A DNA stretch of 64,000 nucleotides from Anthoceros angustus (Eukaryota; Streptophyta; Anthocerotopsida; Anthocerotales; Anthocerotaceae), in the NCBI GenBank assembly GCA_010909165.1, contig MU008175.1, positions 1 through 64,000 on the forward strand. Reading direction: 5' to 3'. The notes beneath the pieces are model-generated. The model was not told the DNA's origin. It did no database searches and worked only from the letters and a program-made list of their open reading frames with translations. The translations under genes were made by a program, and so were the position numbers. Below, piece by piece: positions 12,236-21,145 of the stretch. The first letter of the stretch is position 1; each line of letters starts with the position of its first letter.

Positions 12236-12440
12236 TGCCCATGGCAATGGATAACTTGGCCATGGCCCAGCACTAACTTCGCTATGCTTTCATTCGTGGA
12301 GGTTCATGGAAACCAATGGCAATGGATAACTTGGCCATGGCCCTTTGCCATGGCCCAACACAGGGACCATGGATAACTTGGCCATGGCCCAACATGGGGA
12401 CCAACTTCGCTATGGTTTCACTCATGGAGGTTCATGGAAA
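12236..12440. repeat. Local tandem repeat around ATGGATAACTTGGCCATGGC
   Basis: The block ATGGATAACTTGGCCATGGC occurs three times (about 12245, 12318 and 12368). The flanking motif 'AACTTCGCTATG..TTCA.TC.TGGAGGTTCATGGAAACCA' occurs twice (about 12279 and 12405). This looks like a short tandem duplication with a nested secondary repeat. No gene is visible between here and the end of the B3 gene at 12674. Confidence 0.85.
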
Positions 12441-12673
12441 CCAAAGGCACGAAAGTTTCAAGCATTACACCTCTTGTGAAGCATTCGTTTTTCAAACATT
12501 GGACGACATAACCCTTTTTCTTTCTCAAAACTGCTGCTCTTCTACGAGTCCGTCTTGGTTGCACATCGTTCGCAGACAATATGGGTTATTGATTTTCTCA
12601 CTATCGTTAAAATTCTTCCCTTCAACTCTTTGTCACGCCTCGTCCACAGACGGTGTTGATCCTACCACCTTTG

Positions 12674-14194
12674 TCATCGGTCCCGAGCATTGATGTGGCT
12701 GCGCACCAGGTCATCCCTTCCTTCATCCACCACACGGAAGATGTGGACACGAATCTCTCGCTTCTGCTTGTCCTGGACTTCAAACACGCACACATCGTGG
12801 ATATCCAAACTGCGATCTAATGCAAAAGTACGCCAGCCTGTGCTCAGGCCTGGACAGTTGCCTCGGTTCTCCACAATGTATCTCACTGCCTGTCGTCTGT
12901 TGAGGCTGTCGATGAGGTGAACGTCCACGTTCACCCTCCCCAGGTGTGGGATGCAAAAGTTCCCGGGGAGACCCTGTGACACAAGCACACGCAGTCATGT
13001 GCTTCCATCTCACTGTACTGGATCAGATCCTGATTGATGAAAGCTTGGGAACGATTGCTTACCAGCCAGAACCCACGGTACACATGTGAGTCCTTCAACT
13101 CCACCAAGACAGACGGATTCTCGCATTTCAGCGCTTTGGCTGCCTCCTTAGCACGACGGCACTCCTTCTTTGTCACTTCTCTCCTGGTGGAAACAAAGAG
13201 CTCAGACCGAGCACGCGGACCATGAGGTGACTTGGGACTGTCTCTGCACTTTCCTGCTTCTCCTGGAGACAATCCTCTCCTCTCTGACTCGGCTCCTGCT
13301 TGTCTGCGGACCCTGCACCTTCCTCCGTACCATATTGTCGCTCTCGGATTCGTCGGTCAGGTCGATGACCTCTCGCTTCACCAGCACAGGACGATCAAGG
13401 ACCCTCATCTCCGCTTTGTCGCCGTCCCCGCCTGTGTACCAGTGCCTGGGAGGCTTTGGCGCCAGATACTCCTCGTAATCCTCCCCACATCCTCGAGCCC
13501 AATGCTTCTCGCTTTGCAAATGCCGGGTGCCTGTGCTGCCAGGCCAGGGAAGCGTTGCACATCGCTTCTTGTTCTTCTTCTTCTGCTTCGCCATCTTCTT
13601 CTTCCTTTTCATCGGGCAAGCATTTTCGAGTCTCCTTCTCCAACCTTGCGCAGTCTCCGCAAGCGAGGCTCAGAGGCTGGCACCGCAATGCCACTATCCT
13701 TGTCCCGCTTCAGGCTGCCGTCAGAGTTGAAAATCAGGACGGTCAGCAGCGACCTGGCCACCAGCTGGAACACCAGCAAATCTCCTTCCTTCAGTGCCTG
13801 GGCCCGTGCGAAGGCCTGCCAGCCCTGGACAAGGGCGAATTTTGCCTGCATCTCTGTCATCACAAGCCATTGCTGGCCGTTGGGGATTTGCAGATGCACG
13901 TACTCGTCCAGAACGTCCCCGGCTTCGTCCGCGAATGCTGAGGGAAGGAGCTGCGCAAAATTCAACACACGCAAACATGGACGAGGAAGGCTGAGCAACC
14001 AGCCGGCATCTGACTCAAGGACGGGCTAAGCCTCACATGCATGACAAAAGTAGTAGAGCGCCCACCAGAAATTCTTGCTGGAGAGATTCTTCCTTCATCA
14101 CGAGAGTGAAAGAGGAGGTGTGGATGAAATCTTCCTTGTGGATCATCTTGCAAATCTCCGTGCATTTGGGGCAAGCGCCGCCATCCTTATCCAT
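12674..14194 (-). CDS. Two-B3-domain (REM-like) DNA-binding protein, apparently intact
   Basis: My five-exon model is 14194-14066, 13950-13645, 13582-13221, 13183-13063 and 12973-12674. It stays in frame for 405 codons. Introns are 115, 62, 37 and 89 nt. The 37-nt one is the least certain, though its phase fits. Residues 8-19 carry a CPKC...C...H cluster. The first B3 domain spans about residues 25-115 (SSFTLVMKEE, then LLPSAFADEAG, GWQAFA, GDLLVFQL). A Lys/Glu-rich linker includes VIDLTDESESD, which looks like a SUMO-interacting motif. The second B3 domain begins near NPSVLVELKDSHVYRGFWL and ends with GWRTFALD..L, VCVFEV and VHIFRV. Family knowledge: plant B3 proteins of the REM group bind DNA in the nucleus, mostly in reproductive development. 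The target of this one is unknown. Three related broken copies lie in the window. The start was chosen because copy C has the same start and N-terminal motif. Confidence 0.75.
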
Positions 14195-14735
14195 GCTCTC
14201 AGCTTATGGAGCAGCGATTTCCCACGGTATCACCAGGGAAAGTGAATCTCCAGAGAGGTCTCAGCAGCTGGAAATGCTTCCCCGGGTAATGAATTTCCCT
14301 GACGGATCCGGGTCCTGGGCACCTCAACTTGCACCACGACAGGCGTGGGAGGAGAGAAATGGGGAGGGAAGAAAAGGAATCGCTTGCTGTTCCTCTGGCA
14401 ACCTGCGGCAGAGACCACCAGAGTCCAGAACGGAATGGCCTGAGACCTCCGTTGAGCCTCGGCATAAGCCGCAGCCCAGCCCAGCCCAGCGCGTGCCCGT
14501 ACATCTCCAACGGTCAAAACCCCATGCGGCTAAATCTTCTAGAGACCGAGCCGCGCTTATGGTCGAGCGACACATACATAAACCATGCTTTGGCATTGTC
14601 GCTGAAGTCATCTAATAATCAACATTAATATAAATATGTAAGGGAAATCTATATAGAATTTCTTGCCTTGCACACCTACCTGATGTAAAACTTGCAAAGG
14701 TTGAGCACCTTCCTGCGAAAAGATATCAATAAGTC
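14195..14735 (-). promoter_or_regulatory. Upstream region of the B3 gene
   Basis: This non-coding stretch just 5' of the B3 gene is partly conserved with the upstream regions of copies B and C, for example the block GGATCCGGGTCCTGGGCACCT at about 14304 and at 55098 and 58450. No defined core promoter was recognised. The similarity stops near 14520 and resumes in the same order and orientation at 16140-16520, beyond two inserted elements. Confidence 0.45.
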
Positions 14736-15567
14736 CAGGGTGTTATTTTGACCGAGTACTATCTCAGTCCCCGGGACCAGCTAGCGTGGCTAGGCTCGGT
14801 CCCGACCGATAGGATCAGAACTTTTATGTACCCTTGGTCACTAAATATAATAATATTAAATAAATATTTTATAAATAATAATATAAAAATACAAATATCT
14901 AGTATATTCTATCGTCGGGGCTGGTCTTTCCAAGCTTTAAAAATACCATTCCAATCTATCTCCTTAACAGGCGGAGCATTGATATATATACTCATCAATG
15001 CATCAAGGGTAAAAATATTAAGATTAGTTCTCATGTTATTCATAACAAAGTTTTGTTTAGAAAATCCCCGCTCACATATAACAGTACTACAAGGTATGAC
15101 CAAACATAATTCCCAAAGACGTAACATAGAGGGTGTCAGTACTACCCTCTCTCGAGTTATTGAGTACAAATTATTGTATACATTAATAACTACATTCAAA
15201 GCCAAATATTACATATCTACTTTTTATAGATATATCAAAATAAGCCAATAAAATCTCATAGAATAAAGGTTGTATTAATAAGCCATGAATGGTATTAGAT
15301 AAATAAAGACATAGCCCATAGATCTATGGTAAGTGTCTTTATGTCCATACCAATTATAAGATGGGTCCATGTGTCCATAATAAATATAAATTCTTAGATA
15401 TAAAATTCATTGATTTTAAACCGGACCTTTTATGAACACTCGGTCCCCGAAAAAAATAGGGGACCGAGGGTAGGGACCGGACTCCTGAAGAACCTCCAGT
15501 CCCATGTTTTTTTTAACACATGCCGGGACCGGGACCGAGGTTGGGATGGGGTCAAAATGACACCCTG
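14736..15567 (-). mobile_element. hAT-family DNA transposon, internally deleted
   Basis: The terminal inverted repeats are CAGGGTGTTATTTTGACC (14736-14753) and its complement GGTCAAAATGACACCCTG (15550-15567), with one mismatch in 18. Subterminal GGTCCC/GGGACC motifs occur at both ends. The only coding remnant is a hAT dimerisation domain. An 8-bp target duplication is not evident (flanks AATAAGTC and TCAAGAAC). It is inserted in the upstream region of the B3 gene. Confidence 0.8.
14909..15205 (-). pseudogene. hAT transposase C-terminal dimerisation domain remnant
   Basis: This 98-codon frame reads TPSMLRLWELCLVIPCSTVICERGFSKQNF and then LDALMSIYIN, although not all of that is contiguous with other transposase sequence. 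It is the hAT C-terminal (hATC) signature: hydrophobic 'L..lclviP.StvicERGFS', then a short gap, then 'LdaLMsI'. The BED finger and the catalytic RNase H-like fold are absent, so the element cannot move itself. Confidence 0.8.
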
Positions 15568-15599
15568 TCAAGAACGTTTCAAAAATAAATCTTCATAAT

Positions 15600-16135
15600 G
15601 GCTCAAGTCAGTTGCAAAACCAAATCTCCATAATGGACCAAGTCATCTTTGCATATAATTCACACAGACAATTTGTAGTTCCTTGTCTACACCCTCCTTT
15701 AGTGGAAGTGGATATTTTTTGAACTTCGTAGATGATTGTTCCCGCATCGTTTTAAAACACAAGAGTGAGGTTTATCAATTCTTCAAGGATCACCTGGCTT
15801 GGGCTGAGCGATTTACAGATAAGAAGCTCAAAACATTGCATTCCGATAATGGTGGCAAGTTTACATCCGAGGTGAAGGTATAGCTCAACAACTCACTCTT
15901 GTATACACTAAAATCTATGCCTCCAAAAGATTTCTGGCTATTTATTGAAACAAGGTCATCTACCAAAGCTCATTGGGCAGATGCCCTATTCACAGCCACA
16001 TATCTTATGAATCAATTGCACACATCAGTAGTTCAAGGTATGACTCCTCATGCAGCAGAAGACTTCGATTGGTCATCTTTAAATATCTTTGTTATTGATA
16101 GGGGGGAGCCAATTCTTGGTGGCAGCATGTGGGGC
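15600..16135 (+). pseudogene. Copia integrase fragment
   Basis: The 15683-15883 frame contains YFLNFVDDCSRIVLKHKSEVYQFF and LKTLHSDNGGKFTS. These are the catalytic 'F.DD.SR...L+.KSE' and 'L.SDNGGEF' blocks of Ty1/copia integrases. The 15899-16195 frame continues with WADALFTATYLMNQLHTSVVQGMTP. The GAG-pre-integrase and RT parts are missing. It lies inside the region that would be the B3 gene's upstream sequence. It could be a truncated insertion of the same copia family found at 50.8-57 kb. Confidence 0.8.
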
Positions 16136-16139
16136 TCAT

Positions 16140-16520
16140 GTTCTTCGCCTTCTATTCTGTTACGTCATTCTTGGACGACATGCTTGGATTCTTAGAAGAC
16201 ATGCTTGAATTTGTGGATTTTTGGAGTTGAGCTCTCATTTCAGTGGAACGCGCAATGCTGCTCCTTGCTCTTCCTGTGGCAATTTCGCCACGTCCCTCTT
16301 GTGCAGTGGGAACATGGCATTGCATGACAAGTTGCGAATCCTATTTTTAAGAATGTCTCTTTGATATGGTTTGCAGTCTGTGTTTTTTTTGTCTATGGAG
16401 TGACTTGCAAACCCTAACCTGCATTTACTTCACCCTAAGCAGATGGCAATTGGATGGCTACGTTAGCACTATTTCCTTATGTAGTCATGGTTGCTATTCT
16501 CGGAAAACAGCAATGCTCGT
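16140..16520 (-). other. Distal upstream region of the B3 gene (homologous to 58620-58970)
   Basis: Blocks such as GTTTGCAGTCTGTGTTTT, GACTTGCAAACCCTAAC and CATGCTTGGATTC match the region upstream of B3 copy C (58620-58970) and copy B (55260-55600) in the same order and orientation. This indicates the 5' flank of the 12.67-14.19 kb gene was split by the hAT and copia insertions. It is non-coding. Confidence 0.65.
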
Positions 16521-16570
16521 AGTTTGCAAATTAACATGGCCTGCAAATTAACACATAAGACCATCATATG

Positions 16571-17394
16571 GCATGCCGTTTAGGACATGCAGAAGTTTCA
16601 ACCCCTTTTTTTTGTGATGTCCCTCCTTGACACTCCAACTAGCTGTGTCCACCGACTTTAAAACTCCAACATGGATGCAACAGCAGACTGCACGGGTGAC
16701 CGAGAGTTCGTGGATCTGGGTCATGAAGGCCCCATCGACACTCTTGACATCTTTCGACAATACCAAAACCTTCCTCAAGCTGAATCTACTCCGGAGTAGA
16801 CAAAACAGGTTTGTTGTTGGCCAGCTTGCCCGTGTTCTCCTCTACGAAAGTATATAGGCCATATCTCCCTCATACGCCTGGAAGATCTTGCCATTAGGAT
16901 GCTCAATGGAGAAGTCAAGCCCTTTGTTGAAATCGATATAACACTCTACCCGGAAGGAATCAGTGTAGGAAGGTTGCTGAGCAACCTCACGGTTGAAGGC
17001 GGTGTAGGAATGCTCCGAGTGCTGGTAGCCAAATTACTCAATGGTGGCCATGAAGGGCGAGTCCATATCATAGGGCCCGCATAAGAACCATGTGGAGGTT
17101 CCAAAGGATTCAAAGTACTGATGGTGGCCAGATCGATCTCAAGTCAAGACCCGCCCCAAACCGACATCGGGCTTCAGAGGTCGCCGTGCTTGCAACCGAA
17201 CTGCATCACGCCAGCAGGTCGCTCGGCCTCCGCAGCCTCCTCCCTGTTGCCCCGCCGAAGGGCGCTGGGCCAAATTGGCCGCGCCACGCCACCGGAGTTT
17301 TAAGACGTGATACAACCATTGGAGTGTCCACGAGTGACATAAAAAAAAAAGGGTGAAACTTCCGAATGTCCCAAACGGCATGCCATAACACCTT
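16571..17394. mobile_element. DNA element with about 67-bp terminal inverted repeats
   Basis: The left end (16571-16637) begins GGCATGCCGTTTAGGACAT and the right end (17328-17394) is its inverted copy ending ATGTCCCAAACGGCATGCC. Both contain a T8-10 (A10) tract and end inside at GACACTCCAA/TTGGAGTGTC. Length is about 824 bp, and no clear target duplication was seen. Long TIRs are typical of Mutator-like or other MULE/MITE elements. The interior codes for no transposase I recognise. A minus-strand segment (about 17075-16640) reads like a captured host exon with few stops (for example SFRVECYIDFNKGLDFSIEHPNGKIF in part), but its origin is unknown. It abuts, and apparently truncated, the B3 exon fragment at 17395. 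Confidence 0.75.
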
Positions 17395-17517
17395 CTTCCT
17401 CCTGTCGTCTGTCAAGGCTGTCGATGAGGCAAACATCTACGTTCACCTCCCCAAGGTGCGGGATGGAGAAGCTTTGGGGGAGAACCTGTGACACAAACAC
17501 ACACATGTGCATCCATC
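17395..17517 (-). pseudogene. B3 copy D: last-exon and intron fragment
   Basis: The minus strand reads intron acceptor TGTGTCACAG followed by VLPQSFSIPHLGEVNVDVCLIDSLDRRQ, the start of the second B3 domain of the 12.67-14.19 kb gene (GLPGNFCIPHLGRVNVDVHLIDSLNRRQ). It stops where the TIR element begins. On the right, part of the intron is kept up to CATCCATC and then the copia LTR starts. It is probably the 3' end of the gene whose 5' exons are at 57.3-58.34 kb. Confidence 0.8.
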
Positions 17518-17753
17518 TGTTGGAAAGTCATGATGGGTTGTTTCAACGTTGGATCTGTACATAGCTGGCGCAAGCGTCAAGCGATCCGGAAAGTTAGGGC
17601 ACGCTTCACAGATGCTCGGAAAATAATGTTTAAGCTTCAATTCCCGCCGCCAGGTGTTACTTCAGAGAGTATCAACCGCCAAGAGTTACACGTAACACAC
17701 TTGTAAATACCTTGATCTATCAATGCAAATTCATTCGCCTAGTGGTTTCTTTA
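17518..17753 (+). repeat. E4 copia 5' LTR
   Basis: It starts TGTTGG and ends ...TAGTGGTTTCTTTA. It matches 57063-57269 and 53736-53944, for example GAAAATAATGTTTAAGCTTCA and CTATCAATGCAAATTCATTC. A tRNA-iMet-like primer site follows directly. Identity to the 57-kb LTR is visibly lower than between the E2 or E3 LTR pairs, so this insertion is older. Confidence 0.8.
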
Positions 17754-17767
17754 TGGTATCGTGAGCC
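17754..17767 (+). other. E4 primer binding site (tRNA-iMet type)
   Basis: TGGTATCGTGAGCC directly after the LTR resembles the plant copia primer site TGGTATCAGAGC. This marks the LTR at 17518 as a 5' LTR of a plus-strand element. Confidence 0.75.
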
Positions 17768-19250
17768 GAGCCCCCGCCGGCATCAAGCACGCCGCATTGG
17801 TCTTCCAAGATTTGTCGCTATGGCGCCGCATTGCAACAAAAGGCACTTACCAACGATCTTGAAATTGGCACATGGTTAGAAGTGCACACCGTCAAGTTAC
17901 TCACCTCTTGGCCGGGCCCAAATTTCAAGGCAAGTCATCTCAGAGTGATTATACCATGGTAAATGACGTGAAGTGGTATTGGATTCAAACTCGATGTGCA
18001 CCTACTCTAGCATACCGCACAAGCTACTCAAGCCCATCATCCTCGCCACTCGCAGCCTCACTGGAATGGGATTTTGCGCCCAAAGGCGCAAAGAGGCCAC
18101 ATTTACCACTCTAAGTCGTCATATAGTCCTAGGATTCTGATCCCAACCCGAATGGTTCTGTCAAGATGTTCTAACACCATGGGTCCTAGCTCTACCACAA
18201 CCGGGATCCTTACTCTACTGTAACCAATACTATACTTCTAATCCACCACCGTAAGTAGTCTCACCATCATAGGGAGTTCAACACCGTAGTGAAAATTTAT
18301 TCGACCATCGTGGCGGGCCCCACCTGGGCTTTATGTGCCCCTCGCGGTGGGTCTTTGGACACCGCATCCTCATGGGCATGGTCTCTCGAGGGTTGTGATC
18401 TCACGCGCCACACAGCCAATTTCAAGATCGCACCTACTCTGACCACTCACAAGGAGACCGCGCTGTAACACCTGTGGATTAGGCCCCATGACCATGAAGA
18501 CCACGAGGCTTAGGCCTCACCCTGGCCGACCTCATCGATCTCATCTCTCACTTCCTTTCTAACATTCCCCGCTTCCTCAAATGTACCCGTGATACCCCTA
18601 CGACGGCACACTTTCTCCTTTCCCTTTATTTTCCAAAAACCTCCCACCTACCATACATGAATACTCCTCTCGCCTCCTCTCTCAGCCACACATGCACTCA
18701 CCACGGGCCACGCCATGCATTCTCACCACTTATAGAATTGAACACGCTTTGATGAAAGCAGCCGCTTGGGAAGGAGGGACAAAAGTTAGCGCGGCCAAGA
18801 TGGCCAAGACGGCAATTTGGTCGCTATACCTCACCTCAACCTTCCAAGTAGTTCCTTGTTCTTTCCAAAGACGCTACCAAGCGCCCTTCACTGCTCAATC
18901 GCCTGCACGTGGAGCTTGGTCACCTGGGCCTCGACCGGTCTGTGGATCTTCCCGGCCTCTCAGGACGAGAAGACAGCAGAACGACTCAGCTTGATGTCGA
19001 ATTTCGACGCTCCAATCAACCTCACGCCGGGTCCGGCTACACGGAAGTTCATAATCGAAATTGTCTCAAGAGAGACACACAAGGGTCTCTTTATACATCT
19101 AGGCCGCGGCTAGTCATAGCCTCACTTCCTCTAGTGTCTAAAAATTGCAGCCTCTACCACGAGCTCTACCCATCCAAGTTCATACCCACAAGCTCAAAAC
19201 ATCATCCCTTTAACCCAAAAGGAAACCCCGACGTGATATCTGGCCCTTAA
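17768..19250 (+). other. Left internal part of E4, no readable gag
   Basis: By position this should be the copia leader and gag. Frames are short and no gag or zinc-knuckle motif is recognised. The sequence between 18120 and 18700 has no coding signal. It may be decayed beyond recognition or contain other insertions. Confidence 0.35.
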
Positions 19251-19383
19251 AATCACTGCCCGGCTGGTCGCCTAGCCCCACGCCCATAGTCCCCGCCTCC
19301 CGGCCACGCCCGATCCGAGCGATTCTCTCCAAACCTCCACCTTCGCCTCGCCGCTTACTGGCTTCACGCCTCCTGTACGGCGC

Positions 19384-19860
19384 CTATGGTCCTCTATGCT
19401 TGTGAGGACGAATGGGGAAGAGGATTTCCCTTTCGGAAATCCCACAGGAGGTCCTCGACATGATGGACGGAGGAGTGAAGCCCACGCCAAGAATGGCTGG
19501 AAGACGGACAGCATCAAGGAGCTGAAATGACGGCTCTTTGCTAAGATTGTCCTGGGGTTGGTGAATTACCAACGGACCTCTTACTTCAACACCAACTTCC
19601 TCCAGTTCTTGTGGAAGATTTCGCGAGGAGCCAAGCCGGATTGGGGCACCATAATGTATGAGGCCTATATACATCACAGGGAGAAGCTCCTTATGCCGAA
19701 TTCCGTGGATGAAGAGGGGCCAAGGCCATGTTACCTCAGCACCTGTGGAACGCAAAAGTTTGGGCAACAAGCTTCAATGAGTTTGATTTGAAACAGGCCC
19801 ACGCTCTTTTGCTAGAAATGGTTTGGTGAAGACATGCAAGGAAATTTTTTGCTCCTTTTT
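19384..19860 (+). pseudogene. Unrecognised coding remnant
   Basis: A plus-strand frame at 19558-19791 (…VNYQRTSYFNTNFLQFLWKISRGAKPDW… then a break) has natural amino-acid composition and continues a frame open since about 19480, suggesting a decayed protein-coding piece. I do not recognise the family. Its position in transposon-rich DNA suggests a gag-like or unclassified element protein. Confidence 0.3.
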
Positions 19861-19956
19861 GAGCGGGAGTTGTAGGACCAAGGGAAGGCAAAGAGGATAT
19901 GCAGGAAAGAAACGGGTCAAAACCTCCGGGTGAGAGAAAAGGTAACCTACATGAGT

Positions 19957-20196
19957 GGTAGGAGGTGTCCTACCACCGAGGAGAAACTCCTACCATGGTA
20001 GATTTAGGTAGGAGAGAGAGATCCTACCACCGTAGGAGAATGACCTCGCTAGTGTTTTGATCACCTACCTAGGAATTAGCTCCTACCATGGTAGGAGAGG
20101 GTAGGAAGGTATCCCACACAGGAGTGACTCCTACCGTGGTAGGAGAAAGGGAAAACGCCTACCATGGTAGAGGGTGTCCTACCAGGTAGGAGATAG
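19957..20196. repeat. Cluster of CTCCTACCATGGTAGGAG palindromes
   Basis: About eight palindromic or half-palindromic copies of CCTACC..GGTAGG occur in 240 bp. Perfect or near-perfect 18-bp copies are at 20080-20097 (centre AT) and 20128-20145 (centre GT). Spacers between copies are unrelated. It lies upstream of TTATAAAAG (20450-20458), so it may be the U3 enhancer region of an unclassified LTR. Confidence 0.9.
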
Positions 20197-20393
20197 GTTG
20201 CTAAGGAAGGTAGCTTATGTTTTAGGCAGGATAGGCTTGCTATATAGAGTCTTTAGTGGACTAGATAAATAGGCCAAAATAGGTAATTAAGAAATTAGAG
20301 GCTAATTTTCAATTAGAAATTAGAAAATAGGGAAAATGGTATTTTAGTATAAGGAAATTAGGAAACTAACATCAATGGTGGGAGAGGGGCCAC

Positions 20394-21145
20394 GTGGCAC
20401 ACATCCAAGGGCAGGATAGAATGGTTACTTTTTCTAACCCTTGGGTGACTTATAAAAGTGGTGCCCCGCAGGAGGCCACAACTCGAAACTCAAGAGACTA
20501 CCACCAGAAGGCGCCGCCACACCCTCAAGCTTCCCAAGGCCCCCATACAGCAACGCACTGCACACGCCGCCTGCGGCCGAGGAGGAGGAGAAGAAGGCGC
20601 AAGCTCAAGAAGGAGGCGAACCCAGCCCAAGAGAAGAAGGAGGAAAAGAGGAAGAAGAGAAGGAGAAGAAGGTTGGGGCGCAACCCAACACTTGCCAAGC
20701 TCGTGAGGGTGCCTAGGAGGGTGGAGCGTGGCAAGATTGCTAGGAAACCGTGCAGAAGGGCTCCTAAATTGTTGTGGCAAGTGTAAGAGTCCGGGGAATT
20801 TTGGTGAGCTTTGCAGGAGAAATCGGGTTTTTGGGACGCCAAGGTGTAAGGGCTGCAGGAAGGAGAGCAAGGCAAGGACCTTTGAGTGTGGAGCAAATCG
20901 AGGAGGAGGAGAAACGCTTGCAAGGATAAGAAGTCGGGTGCAGGAATTGCAGGAGAGGCATCACTTTTCTTCAATTTCGCAAGTACTAACCAAGGAGGCC
21001 ATGACCAAGCCTACCATGACCAAGGGCAAGGAGGTAGTTGTTAAGGAAGGAGCGTCCACCAAGGGAGGTGGCGCAAGAGGTAAGAAGTCTAAGCCGGGAG
21101 GACTGCATCTCGGAGGGTGGAAATTGACATGCCGCAGCTCACATG
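20394..21145 (+). pseudogene. Basic, Cys-containing reading frame of unknown type
   Basis: A plus-strand frame (20394-20786) has a very basic stretch of R/K runs (about residues 60-115). An overlapping frame (20728-21183) has CCGKCKSPGNFGELCRRN and CKGCRKESKARTFEC, a Cys-rich block, followed by a K/G-rich tail. A TATA-like TTATAAAAG at 20450 precedes it. It could be the gag leader of an unclassified retroelement truncated by the E3 LTR at 21146. No family was recognised. Confidence 0.3.

Noticed and set aside
13232-14029. 265-codon plus-strand open frame
   Set aside because: It is the complement of the B3 exons, whose domains are clear on the minus strand.
17754-17767. tRNA gene fragment
   Set aside because: The similarity to tRNA-iMet is limited to the primer binding site. 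No cloverleaf is present.
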